DNA of 64,000 nucleotides. It comes from Burkholderiales bacterium UBA1834 (GTDB lineage: Bacteria; Pseudomonadota; Gammaproteobacteria; Burkholderiales; Burkholderiaceae_C). The position numbers and the translations under genes were made by a program. The stretch is from NCBI GenBank assembly GCA_002339015.1, contig DDJC01000107.1, positions 1-64,000 on the forward strand, read 5' to 3'. The notes under the pieces were generated by a model. It saw only the letters and a list, made by a program, of their open reading frames with translations, did not search any database and had not been told where the DNA came from. This document shows, in pieces, positions 33,516 to 41,875 of the stretch. Every line of letters starts with the position of its first letter. Positions within the stretch are counted from its first letter, which is position 1.

Positions 33516-34934
33516 TCAAGCTTGCGGTGCGGAAAGCGCCGAAACACTCGGGACAGTGAGTCGTTTGACAGCCGGCTCGCTGGCAATGTCACCTTTGAAT
33601 GCTGCCTTAGGCATCACGCCCAACAGCATGAGATTGAGGTTGCCCGTCACGTCCTCCACTGATCTCAGGCGACGGTCGTTCAATTCCACGCCAAGCACAA
33701 TTCCACTGGCAAGCATCAAGCCCAAGAATATGGACAGCAGCGTGTTCAGCACAAGCCTAGGCGAGGACGCTTCGGCAGGAGGGCTCGCCACCTTCAGGAT
33801 AGAAATGTTGGTGGAATTACTCTGACTTTCCAGACTAGTCTGACTGAGACGAGCCTGAATGGCGTCATAAGCACGCTGCGCGCTCTCCACATCACGCACG
33901 AGTACAGCAGCCTCGTCTCGCTGGGCTTTAATCTGTAGGATTTTTGCCCGCTGAGCATCCAAGGCTGCACGCACCTGCGACTCCCTGGACTGATTGACAG
34001 CGTTGTTCACGCCCAGGCTACCCGTGATGCGCTTGGTCTCGGCCTCAAGCCTTGTGCGCACTTCCGCGATGCTGTCGTTCAACTCCACGACCTGAGGATG
34101 CGCCGCACCAAATTTCGCCAAGAGCTCCTTTTGCTTAGCTTCTTGTCTGGACAAGTCGGACTTCAATGTGAGGATCAACCCGTTGTTAAGCACTTCGGGG
34201 CTGTTACTGCCAGCTTGGGCCTGTCGGCTTCTTGCTTCTGCGGATTGGGTTTGCAGTGCCACCAACTGGCTGGACAAGTCGAGCAGGCGAGCGTTTTCGA
34301 CATCCATACGCTCATCAGTCGCCACCAACCCAGACTTTTGCTGGTAGGCAGACAATTTGGACTGAGCGTCTTCAAGTTTAGAACGGGCCTGCCCAGTCTG
34401 CTCCTCAAACATGGACGAGTACTGCTTTGCGGGCTCCACGCGCAGCTCAAGGGAAATGTCCAAATACGCCTTCACAAAGGCGTTCGCAACGGCAGATGCG
34501 AACCGAGGATCCGTGCCAGTATAGGCAATGTGAATAACGTTTGACTCGCGCTGCGGTTTAACGTCCAGCTTCTTCTGAATTCTTTCCGCCAACCACGAAT
34601 CAAAGGCGCCTTCGCCATCCGTTTCATCTCTCCACTGAGATATCAGCTCAGGGCTCTGATCGAGACGCAAATCTCTCAGCACTCTTTTGGCGACTCGGTC
34701 ACTCTGGATGATATCCACCTGAGTAGCCATGTAGCCTGGTGCGATCATGCCCTGCAGCACCACGCCGGAAATGGGATCAGGAGATTTGACATCCACCACG
34801 ACCGTAGCGCCCGCAGTGTATTGCTTAGGCAATATCAAGCTGATGACAACCGTCGTGACAACTGTGAGCGCCAAAATACCCCACCACATCCATCGCCGTG
34901 CCTGCAGAATCGACAAAAATTGACTGAATGACAT
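33516..34934 (-). CDS. epsF: Chain-length determinant protein EpsF (cluster 1)
   Basis: 472 residues. An N-terminal Wzz helix (GILALTVVTTVVISLIL) follows LQARRWMWW; a long coiled coil occupies about 160-370, and a second membrane span (LVLNTLLSIFLGLMLASGIVLGVEL) lies near 410-430. This is the polysaccharide co-polymerase layout; the cytosolic tail should contact EpsG. ATG 34934 matches the cluster 2 copy in register, while a longer frame to 34976 extends into xrtB. It starts 41 bases after xrtB. Confidence 0.9.
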   Translation of the reverse strand: MSFSQFLSILQARRWMWWGILALTVVTTVVISLILPKQYTAGATVVVDVKSPDPISGVVLQGMIAPGYMATQVDIIQSDRVAKRVLRDLRLDQSPELISQWRDETDGEGAFDSWLAERIQKKLDVKPQRESNVIHIAYTGTDPRFASAVANAFVKAYLDISLELRVEPAKQYSSMFEEQTGQARSKLEDAQSKLSAYQQKSGLVATDERMDVENARLLDLSSQLVALQTQSAEARSRQAQAGSNSPEVLNNGLILTLKSDLSRQEAKQKELLAKFGAAHPQVVELNDSIAEVRTRLEAETKRITGSLGVNNAVNQSRESQVRAALDAQRAKILQIKAQRDEAAVLVRDVESAQRAYDAIQARLSQTSLESQSNSTNISILKVASPPAEASSPRLVLNTLLSIFLGLMLASGIVLGVELNDRRLRSVEDVTGNLNLMLLGVMPKAAFKGDIASEPAVKRLTVPSVSALSAPQA

Positions 34935-34975
34935 TGATCGCTCGCTATGAATTGGATGCACGCACCCGACAACCA

Positions 34976-35884
34976 TTAGGCCTTAGTTTTGGCCTTTTCC
35001 TTAAAGAACAGCCCCAGCAGCGAATCAACCCCAATGGTCAAAACCGTCGCCACCATGAAAAGCAATATGCCGGCAAAATCATGAACAAAACCCTGCCCAG
35101 CCTCGTCACCAAAATAATAGGTCACAAGCACCAATGCAATGACACGCGTCACATTGGACACAAATGAAATGGGGAGAATCAAAATAGCCAGGAGGATGTT
35201 GCGAAGCTTATTTGCATGTTGAACCACACTCATATAGAAGACCCCAATGGCTTCGAGTGCAAAAATCGAATTAAGGCCTGCGCAAGCGTCAGCCACCAAC
35301 AGCTGATATTGGCCGATGGTCAGCGTCACGCCAGCACGTCCAATAGGGTATCCAGCTGCATACATCAGCCATTCGGCCACGTATGAAACGGCGGATTTGA
35401 GGGGGCCTGTTAACGCGTCTACCATGACCCCGGGCAACGGCACGAGAAAGATCACGAAAAACAGCGGAAACCACATGTGCTTAAGGCCCGCAGCTCCTTT
35501 GTAGAGCAACAACAATCCGGACAGCACAAGGATCTGCGAGGCCACCTCGAACATCAGGACTTCCTGAGAATGCCCCAACACGTAGAACAACAAACCCATC
35601 ACCAACGCTGCCGCACCAGGGGCGACCGCTCGCCCTGCGGGCAAACTGGACAGCCCTTCCCAGCGCTGGTAGGCCAGCCAGCAGGTCAGCGCCAGCATCA
35701 CGGGACCATGCCCCTGCCCGACGATGTTCCAGATCGTCTTGTCCAGGGTGATGTACGTGGGCACGTACATGGCAAGCAAACCGACCACCAGTAGGATCAT
35801 CTCAACCCGACTCGGGTTGTTGCTACTTCTCACGGCGGAAGTCGACATGGCGGGGCCAGTGGCTGGTGTCACGTGTGTATTCAT
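34976..35884 (-). CDS. xrtB: Exosortase B (cluster 1 copy)
   Basis: 302 residues with about eight membrane helices. The catalytic triad is visible: Cys201 in VADACAGLNS, Arg247 in SNVTRV, His268 in GFVHDFAG. IGRAGVTLTIGQYQLLVADAC is diagnostic of the B subtype. Exosortase cuts PEP-CTERM tails of exported proteins at the inner membrane, acting as a transpeptidase-like sorting enzyme. The start at 35884 has AGG six bases upstream; ATGs at 35902 and 35848 are alternatives. It is the first gene of the cluster 1 operon and 209 bases from a PEP-CTERM gene. Confidence 0.92.
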   Translation of the reverse strand: MNTHVTPATGPAMSTSAVRSSNNPSRVEMILLVVGLLAMYVPTYITLDKTIWNIVGQGHGPVMLALTCWLAYQRWEGLSSLPAGRAVAPGAAALVMGLLFYVLGHSQEVLMFEVASQILVLSGLLLLYKGAAGLKHMWFPLFFVIFLVPLPGVMVDALTGPLKSAVSYVAEWLMYAAGYPIGRAGVTLTIGQYQLLVADACAGLNSIFALEAIGVFYMSVVQHANKLRNILLAILILPISFVSNVTRVIALVLVTYYFGDEAGQGFVHDFAGILLFMVATVLTIGVDSLLGLFFKEKAKTKA

Positions 35885-35960
35885 GGTGTGCCTGAGTGAC
35901 ATGATGCAAGACAAGTTCCGAAGCGGGCGAACAATGTTGCGATGCACCACTCAAGTGAGT

Positions 35961-35989
35961 GTAAACGTGAGTTGTGACTGAAATGTCAA
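35961..35989 (-). promoter_or_regulatory. Possible promoter of cluster 1
   Basis: On the minus strand TTGACA (35989-35984) is a perfect -35, followed at 18-20 bases by TTTACA/TACACT, a poor -10. It lies about 80-100 bases before the xrtB start and just after the terminator-like repeat of the upstream PEP-CTERM gene. It would drive all sixteen genes down to 19578. Confidence 0.35.
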
Positions 35990-35991
35990 CA

Positions 35992-36027
35992 AGCCCCCTC
36001 CGGACACTTTCGCGTCTAGAGGGGGCT
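35992..36027 (-). terminator. Terminator-like inverted repeat after the PEP-CTERM gene
   Basis: AGCCCCCTC (35992-36000) and GAGGGGGCT (36019-36027) form a perfect nine-base stem with an 18-base loop, 66 bases past the PEP-CTERM stop on the minus strand. The following bases are only moderately T-rich (TTGTTGACATTT). Confidence 0.5.
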
Positions 36028-36093
36028 GATAAAGGCCTCACAGGCACCTTAGACAGAAGCGTGAAACGGGGAAAAGACTTGCCCCACATTCAC

Positions 36094-36900
36094 TTACGGT
36101 CTATACCTTCGTTTACGTTCCCTGTAGCAATGCCGCCCGATGAAGATCAGACCCAACGTGGCCAACGCTCCCGCATGAGGCTCCGGCACTGCCGAGATCG
36201 AGAACTCGGCTTTAGTGCGCCCAGCAAAATTCAAACCGCCAGATGCATAACTCCCGGCCGCTAACTGAGCAAAAACTGTGTACTCACCCGCTTTAAGCGC
36301 CAAGATTTTGGCAAATGATCGGTCCATATCGCCATCACCGCCAATCACTGCAGTGGAAGCCCAAACTACCGATTGATCGGACGCCTTTAGGGAGAAGGTG
36401 AAGTCCTCGTCTCGATACTGATCGACCACGCTTTCCATGGCCAACTCAACCTCTTGGTCAACACCGACAACAAATCTGTACTCAAAGCCAACTGATGCGC
36501 CACCATTACCTTCTAATTCGTAAGGGTAACCTGAAAGGCCACTGATATTTACATCCGCCAAGCCAGAGAATCGAATGCAATCCTCACTCACCGTGAGCGC
36601 TTGTGACGCAACACCCTGCCCGAACCCAACTCCCTCGGGCAAGCTGATGTTCATGCCAGTTCGCAACGGATCCCAGTTGTCTGGCAGGCTTCGGATGACT
36701 TCGTTGAAGGCCGCCTGTGAGGTTTTTTGTGTGTCGATATTAAAAAGATTTAGACTCCCCGAGAGCCCTACCGTTCTCACCTGCTCCACCACCTGGAATA
36801 CAGCTGCTTGCACCAGGCCGGGGGCAACGCAAAAAAATATGAGTGGAATCACACCAGGCACGATAGCCCGGCCCGAGATAGAAAAAGCACGGGACGCCAT
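36094..36900 (-). CDS. PEP-CTERM protein next to cluster 1 exosortase
   Basis: 268 residues from ATG 36900, with GGAGG eight bases upstream. A signal sequence covers about 1-33 (PGVIPLIFFCVAPGLVQA). The beta-rich body has no recognised fold. The C-terminus AVPEPHAGALATLGLIFIGRHCYRERKRRYRP is a PEP-CTERM tail, though its hydrophobic span is short and interrupted by His and Cys before a long basic end. Standing directly upstream of exosortase B and on the same strand, it is the most likely dedicated substrate of the cluster 1 enzyme. An insertion sequence sits about 270 bases upstream. Confidence 0.82.
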   Translation of the reverse strand: MASRAFSISGRAIVPGVIPLIFFCVAPGLVQAAVFQVVEQVRTVGLSGSLNLFNIDTQKTSQAAFNEVIRSLPDNWDPLRTGMNISLPEGVGFGQGVASQALTVSEDCIRFSGLADVNISGLSGYPYELEGNGGASVGFEYRFVVGVDQEVELAMESVVDQYRDEDFTFSLKASDQSVVWASTAVIGGDGDMDRSFAKILALKAGEYTVFAQLAAGSYASGGLNFAGRTKAEFSISAVPEPHAGALATLGLIFIGRHCYRERKRRYRP

Positions 36901-36962
36901 AGGGGGAACCTCCAATCGCAAGGGCTATGCAAATTTATCGCGCCGATCGCCTCACACCGCAC

Positions 36963-36989
36963 ATATATTTTAAGCATCATTAAATATAT
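36963..36989 (-). promoter_or_regulatory. AT-rich near-palindrome upstream of the PEP-CTERM gene
   Basis: ATATATTTTA and TAAATATAT flank AGCATCAT about 60-90 bases before the PEP-CTERM start. It is the most AT-rich stretch in the window and probably holds the promoter; silencing proteins that favour AT-rich DNA are also possible. The rest of 36901-37165 shows no gene. Confidence 0.3.
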
Positions 36990-37165
36990 TTTTTGATGCG
37001 CAAAATGTAGTCACCATCACTCGGCAATGCAATCTAAATCATCCAAAACCACATCATGTAACCAATTGATTCAAATTTTGTGCTGAAGGGCAATGACAAG
37101 GACTCTTCCGACGGAAATTTAGCCGGCGGATTCAGACCTGCGTCAGCAGGAAGTCCGTATGCGCT

Positions 37166-37171
37166 AGTACG
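37166..37171. repeat. Target-site duplication, left copy (AGTACG)
   Basis: AGTACG directly precedes the left terminal repeat of the insertion sequence; the same six bases directly follow the right terminal repeat at 39083-39088. Confidence 0.85.
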
Positions 37172-39082
37172 CCCGAGTTCGACACCAAATGCTGTAAGTG
37201 GTTGATTTGACTAGGTTGACCTAGTCAGCGTGCCACTACAGGAGGGATAACTGGAGTTCGTTGCTGAGCTTTTTGACCTTCAAGGCGGCCATGGTGGCGG
37301 CCTGATCTTGGTTGATGCTGGAGATGCCTGAGACAGGTGCGCCGTTGTCGATGCTGACGCTGTGGCGTTGAATGCGCCGCAGACTGGCCAGCGCGGCTTC
37401 GGGGCTCAGCGGGCTGCCAGCGAGTTTGAGGCGCTGGCGCATGACCCGGTACAGGATCAGCGCCATGAAGCAGATGCTGGCGTGGGCCTTGATGCGCTCG
37501 GGCAGACGGTGGAAGACGGGGGCGATCTCGATCTCGGACTTGAGCACCTTGAAGCCCCGCTCGATATCGGCCAAGGCCTTGTAGCGCTGCACGACCTCGG
37601 TGGCACTGAGATCGGCCACGTTGGTCACCAGCATCAGCTTGCCGTCCATGAGTGCGGCACGCTGCAGGGCCTGCGTATCGAGCGCATAGGTGAACACGTC
37701 GGACTGCAGGTCGACCTTGATGATGCGGCTGAGGTGAGCGTCGCTGACCTCGTGGAAGAAGCGCGCCTTGGCACCACTGTCGGAGAGCTTGCGACCGCGG
37801 CGCATCACGCCATCGTCTTGCGCATCGAGCTTGCCCGCCAGTTCGGCAGCGCGTACGTGCAATGCGTCGATCTTGCCTTGCCGCTGGGCCGATTGCTCCT
37901 GCGCGGTGACGGGGTCGTGGGCGATCACCAGGCGATGCTCACCCCAGCGGGTTTCCTCAATGACCTCACACGATGCGTCGGCCATCTTGGCCTGCATGGC
38001 CTGCAGGACTTCGGCGAACTCGCTATAACGCCGCCCCGGCACCGCCAGGATGAACTCCATCGGCTGGCCGCTGGGCAGCTTCAACTCAGACAGGGCGGCC
38101 ACATTGTCCAGCGACAGCAGGCCTCGGTCGGCCACGATGACCAGACGGCGGATGTGCGGATACCGTTTGAGCAAGGTGCCCAGCATGGGTAGCAGCGTGG
38201 GCGCCTCCGCCGTGTTGCCAGCAAAGACCTCATGGTGGATGGGCATGCCATCGGCTGTTTGCACCACACCCAGCATGAACTGACGGGCGATCAACCCCTC
38301 CTTGGACATGCCAAAGCGGCGCACATCGCCACCTTGCTCACTCAAGCCTTCAGCGCGGATGGTGGTCAGGTCGTAGAAGACAACCGAGAGTTCTTCATCG
38401 ATCAATGGGCGCAGCAGATGGGCCACCGTGTCATTGACGGCGACCTGGTGGTCCATGAGCGCATCCATGCTGCGCAGCAGTTGCTGGTGGCTGAGATTGT
38501 CGGCATCGACGCCCGGCATGCTCACGGTTTGCAGCCAGCGAAGCGTGCCCAGCTTGGAGTCGGCATCGCACAGGCGGTTGAAGACCATCACACGAATGGC
38601 CTGCTCAATGGGGGTGGTGTAACGGGCGCGTCGGAAGACGGCCGCCAGGGCATCGAAGCCCAGCTCACGCCAGAGTTGATCAAGGGCCCATACATCGCCC
38701 AAGGCCAGGGCAGACTCAAAGCGAACCTGGGGCGTGGCGATGTCCACGCCACTGCGGCCCTTGGCACGCAGCAAGGTGCTCAGCACCGCATCGACCGTGC
38801 CGCCGTCCTCATCAACGCGACCCAGAGTGGCCACCGTGCGCTGGCGAGGCTGACCTTGCTCGTCACGGAAGGACTCGACCAACTGGGCGTAGGTGCGGCT
38901 TTTGGAGCGGGTGAGCTTGATGAACATGCCGCAAGTATAGCGCAACACCCCAATTGCGCCACTACAAAGCATTCATGCAGTTGCCACTACAAAACTTCCG
39001 CAAAAATGTGCATAAGTCGTTGATTCACATGGAAGCGGCTTCACCAAAAATGCGAAATCGGCATTTTGGTGTCGAACTCGGG
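37172..39082 (-). mobile_element. IS1634-family insertion sequence, complete
   Basis: 1911 bases bounded by inverted repeats: CCCGAGTTCGACACCAAA at 37172-37189 and its exact reverse complement at 39065-39082, with the match continuing into TGC after a one-base indel. A single transposase gene fills it, and a 6-bp direct repeat AGTACG flanks it. Inside are a palindrome GACTAGGTTGACCTAGTC (37209-37226) just past the transposase stop and three same-direction copies of GCCACTACA (37232, 38958, 38983), possible subterminal transposase sites. Identical duplication and near-identical ends suggest a recent insertion. It landed between the PEP-CTERM gene of cluster 1 and the unknown lipoprotein operon and breaks no visible gene. 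Confidence 0.9.
37236..38927 (-). CDS. IS1634-family transposase
   Basis: 563 residues, intact. The N-terminus MFIKLTRSKSRTYAQLVESFRDEQGQPRQR is typical of IS1634 (IS4-superfamily) transposases. The DDE triad is likely Asp in VVFYDLTTIRAEG, Asp in LVIVADRGLLS and Glu in LADIERGFKVLKSEIEI. It cuts and reinserts the element in which it lies. Start at ATG 38927, 134 bases inside the right terminal repeat; a longer frame to 38972 is not needed. Only one full copy is in the window. Confidence 0.92.
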   Translation of the reverse strand: MFIKLTRSKSRTYAQLVESFRDEQGQPRQRTVATLGRVDEDGGTVDAVLSTLLRAKGRSGVDIATPQVRFESALALGDVWALDQLWRELGFDALAAVFRRARYTTPIEQAIRVMVFNRLCDADSKLGTLRWLQTVSMPGVDADNLSHQQLLRSMDALMDHQVAVNDTVAHLLRPLIDEELSVVFYDLTTIRAEGLSEQGGDVRRFGMSKEGLIARQFMLGVVQTADGMPIHHEVFAGNTAEAPTLLPMLGTLLKRYPHIRRLVIVADRGLLSLDNVAALSELKLPSGQPMEFILAVPGRRYSEFAEVLQAMQAKMADASCEVIEETRWGEHRLVIAHDPVTAQEQSAQRQGKIDALHVRAAELAGKLDAQDDGVMRRGRKLSDSGAKARFFHEVSDAHLSRIIKVDLQSDVFTYALDTQALQRAALMDGKLMLVTNVADLSATEVVQRYKALADIERGFKVLKSEIEIAPVFHRLPERIKAHASICFMALILYRVMRQRLKLAGSPLSPEAALASLRRIQRHSVSIDNGAPVSGISSINQDQAATMAALKVKKLSNELQLSLL

Positions 39083-39088
39083 AGTACG
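39083..39088. repeat. Target-site duplication, right copy (AGTACG)
   Basis: Matches the left copy at 37166-37171 exactly. The following bases to 39217 hold no gene or obvious motif. Confidence 0.85.
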
Positions 39089-39217
39089 AGGCCATCGCAC
39101 AGCCCAGCACTGCCCCCCAGTCCCAGCCAACTCACGAATGGAGCCCCACTAAAGTAAGCAGAGGCAACTATAGCCATGCTCCATCAGGCTCACGTAGGCA
39201 TCCGCTGGGATGGCCGA

Positions 39218-39625
39218 CTACACCCGCTCGCCTCTAGACAGCTTGGTGAACGCTGCAAGCCCTTCGCTTAGCAACTCCAAGATCAGAACCGCCTTGGCCT
39301 CCTTGCCGGCAACCTTGGCCAACGCCTGCGCCCTCCCCTCACTCTCCGCCACCACCGCCTCACTCGGCGGCCTGATCGCCGCCTCCTCCTGCAGAAACGC
39401 CCGCCGCTGGTTCTTCAGCAGTTCCAGATCCCGTTCAGCCTCCAGCGCCTTGGCACGGTACAGGCTGCGCTGGCTCACGGTGGTGGCATCAAGCGCCAAG
39501 GTCTGGAACTTGCCCAGCGCTTCTGACACCAGATCTACCGTAGCAAAATACATGCTGATATAGCGCAGCGCCTCTTCCGGTGTGCAATCAGCGCGCTTGC
39601 GAAAACCCGTGTTGTCCTGGCTCAT
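39218..39625 (-). CDS. Small cytoplasmic protein of unknown function
   Basis: 135 residues, not recognised. No signal peptide or membrane span. Mostly alpha-helical by composition, with a charged central stretch (RAKALEAERDLELLKNQRRAFLQEEA) that could form a coiled coil. It overlaps the upstream lipoprotein gene by four bases (ATGA), so the two are translated together. It is the last of three genes encoding two lipoproteins and this protein. Confidence 0.7.
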   Translation of the reverse strand: MSQDNTGFRKRADCTPEEALRYISMYFATVDLVSEALGKFQTLALDATTVSQRSLYRAKALEAERDLELLKNQRRAFLQEEAAIRPPSEAVVAESEGRAQALAKVAGKEAKAVLILELLSEGLAAFTKLSRGERV

Positions 39626-40182
39626 GGTGTGCTCCCTTGCTCTTCCTTTTGATCCTTCACAGCCTTGCGCACGGTTTTGGCAAAGCCGGCCGTGAGCGCC
39701 AGGCGCTCTTTCACGCTGAGCTGTTCGCTCAGCGCCATCAGGGCCTGCCGGGTGGCCTGTAGCTGTCCACTCGGATCGGGCGCTGGGGCCAGCAGCTTGG
39801 CGTAGTCGGCATCGGCCTGTGCCAGGGCGGCCAGCAGGGCTTCTTCATCCTTGGCGCGGCTGTCGCCCAGCTCCTGCAGCGTCTTGTACAGCTGGGCATG
39901 GGCCGGCTTGTTGGCGGCTTTCTGCACCCGCTCGTCAAAGGCTGCCTCGGCGTCGTACTGGGCCACGCTGGTATTCAGCCGCCGGATGCTGTCAAGCCGG
40001 CTCTGGGCCACGCTGGCCTGGGCGGTGCGCAGGGCTTTGAGTTCGGCATCCAGCGCGGCGGTGAGCGCGGCGCCGTGGTTGGCCTGGTCTAGCGCGGCCT
40101 GCGGGGTGCTGCCGCAACCGGCCATTGCACCCAACAGGGGCGCTGCGGCCAGCAAGATCCAGAAGCGATGTCGGATGTTCAT
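39622..40182 (-). CDS. Helical lipoprotein of unknown function
   Basis: 186 residues from ATG 40182, which has GGGAGGG seven bases upstream; a longer frame to 40329 lacks a signal. The signal sequence ends APLLGAMAGC, a lipobox with Cys23 and Gly at +2, so an outer-membrane lipoprotein is likely. The mature part is Ala/Gln/Lys-rich and helical, with repeated ALDAELKALRTAQASV-like heptads. No family recognised. Middle gene of a three-gene operon, 17 bases after the larger lipoprotein gene. Confidence 0.75.
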   Translation of the reverse strand: MNIRHRFWILLAAAPLLGAMAGCGSTPQAALDQANHGAALTAALDAELKALRTAQASVAQSRLDSIRRLNTSVAQYDAEAAFDERVQKAANKPAHAQLYKTLQELGDSRAKDEEALLAALAQADADYAKLLAPAPDPSGQLQATRQALMALSEQLSVKERLALTAGFAKTVRKAVKDQKEEQGSTP

Positions 40183-40199
40183 GATCGTGCCCTCCCTTG

Positions 40200-41777
40200 T
40201 CAGTTCACGCCGTGGCCTATCCACAGCAGGCCCACCGTGTTGAGCAGGGCGGCCACATGGCCAGCCTGGATGCCCCCGGCGCTCGCATCGGCCACCTGGT
40301 TCACGGACACGTCGATCAGGGCCTTCCATTGCAGGGCGTTGATCTCGGCATAGGCCAGGCTGCGCTCATGGGCCTGGGCAATGCGACGCAGCTCCAGTTG
40401 GTGGCGCCGCGCCTCCAGGCGCTTGAGGCTGTCCAGGTAGCGGCCGGCAGCGCTGTACAGCGCTTCTTTCTGGGTGGGCGTGGTTTTGCTGTCGGCCAGG
40501 GCATCAGCCAGGGGCATGGCGTGCAGCTTGCGCAGATCGGGCGGCGCACCCGGGCCGGTGCCATCCTGCTGCAGTTCGCGCTCGGCCAGCCACAGCTGGT
40601 GCGCCTGCTGGTACAGCGCATCGAGCAGTTCACGGCTCAAGCGCAACTCTGCCTGCTGGGTGGCGATGTCGCGCTGGGCGGCCTGCAGCTTCAGGGCCTC
40701 GATGTCGCGGCGAATCAGCAGGGGCACGGCCAGGGGGCGTCGGTGGCTGGCGGCGGCTTCTCGAGCCTGGTCTACCAGTTCGGGCAGGATCACCAGCGCG
40801 GTGGCGGTGCGGTTGGCGGCCGGGTCAGGTGCTGTGGCGTCGGCATCGCTCTGCAGGCCGTCGGTTACCACCTGCAGCAAGCCATCCAGCCGGTGCAGCC
40901 GCTCTTGTGAGAGGAACTGATCGGCCCAAGGGTTGCGGCTGCCCTCCAGGGCATCGACTGCCTTGTGCAGTTGCTGCGCCGCATCCGCCACGGCGGGTAC
41001 GGCCTTGGGGCCGACGTGGCCGGCTTGCACGGCGGCCTGGTAGGCGGCCTGTGCTTGGGCGTAACGGGCCTGGGCCTCCGCAGCCTGCTGGCGGCGCTGG
41101 GCCAGGGCCTGTGCATCGGCTTGGTGGCGCTGCAGGGCCTCGGCCATCTGGCCGCCCAGGGGCTGGTACACCTGGGTGATCAGGGTGTCATCAGTGCCAT
41201 CAGAGGTGGCGCACACCTTGCGCAGTTGCTTGGTGGCGGCGTCGATCTCTGCGGCATCCAGCGCCGGGGCACTTTGCCGCCACTGGCGCAGCGTGGCAGG
41301 CAAGGCGGTGCCGGCCACTTCCGCGCAGCGGGGCATGGGCAGGCGCTTGGCGCTGAACTCATCCTTGAGCACGGCCAGGCGCTGCTCGGCCTGCACGCGG
41401 TGCTGCTGCAGGGCAGTGCGTGATTGGGCAAAGGCGGCGGGATCACCCACCAGGCGCTTCAGATCGGCCTGGATGGGCGCCAGCAGGGTGTCGCCCAGAG
41501 GCTCGGCGCCCAGCATGTACCGCAGGCGGTGGTCACGGATGCTGGTGGCCAACTTGCTTTGCGTGGCCAGTTCGGCGGCCAGCAGGCGGTCAAGGTTGCC
41601 GCGTTCGGTGGCCACCAGGGCGGGCAGATCCACCGCCTTCCAGGCGGTTTGCGCGGCCGTGGCCTGCTGGTGGCGGTTTTCGCTGTAGGGCCGAAGGCCC
41701 GCGCAGCCGGTAAGCAGCACGGCAGGCACAAGGCACAGCAGGGCCTTGCGTGAGATGGCACGAGTGCGCCAAGGCAT
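40200..41777 (-). CDS. Large coiled-coil lipoprotein of unknown function
   Basis: 525 residues. A lipobox signal VPAVLLTGC (Cys25, Ala at +2) predicts an outer-membrane lipoprotein. The mature protein is almost wholly helical, with extended coiled coils around 230-285 (QRRQQAAEAQARYAQAQAAYQAAV) and 360-470, and a hydrophobic C-terminus (AALLNTVGLLWIGHGVN). It might span part of the periplasm, like an adaptor or tether. GGGAG lies upstream of the start. First gene of the three-gene unit. No link to the neighbouring exopolysaccharide genes is shown by sequence. Confidence 0.75.
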   Translation of the reverse strand: MPWRTRAISRKALLCLVPAVLLTGCAGLRPYSENRHQQATAAQTAWKAVDLPALVATERGNLDRLLAAELATQSKLATSIRDHRLRYMLGAEPLGDTLLAPIQADLKRLVGDPAAFAQSRTALQQHRVQAEQRLAVLKDEFSAKRLPMPRCAEVAGTALPATLRQWRQSAPALDAAEIDAATKQLRKVCATSDGTDDTLITQVYQPLGGQMAEALQRHQADAQALAQRRQQAAEAQARYAQAQAAYQAAVQAGHVGPKAVPAVADAAQQLHKAVDALEGSRNPWADQFLSQERLHRLDGLLQVVTDGLQSDADATAPDPAANRTATALVILPELVDQAREAAASHRRPLAVPLLIRRDIEALKLQAAQRDIATQQAELRLSRELLDALYQQAHQLWLAERELQQDGTGPGAPPDLRKLHAMPLADALADSKTTPTQKEALYSAAGRYLDSLKRLEARRHQLELRRIAQAHERSLAYAEINALQWKALIDVSVNQVADASAGGIQAGHVAALLNTVGLLWIGHGVN

Positions 41778-41875
41778 GGCGGGCTCCCAGAGTGAATGAT
41801 CTGGGGGCCAATTCTCGGCGGGAGACCAGGCTCGGCGGGCCCTCTAAAGGGGGGCGCCGAAGGGGGAACAGAGGA

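Noticed and set aside
37232..38991. GCCACTACA repeats as the terminal inverted repeats of the insertion sequence
   Set aside because: All three are in the same orientation. The true ends are the 18-bp inverted CCCGAGTTCGACACCAAA sequences flanked by AGTACG.
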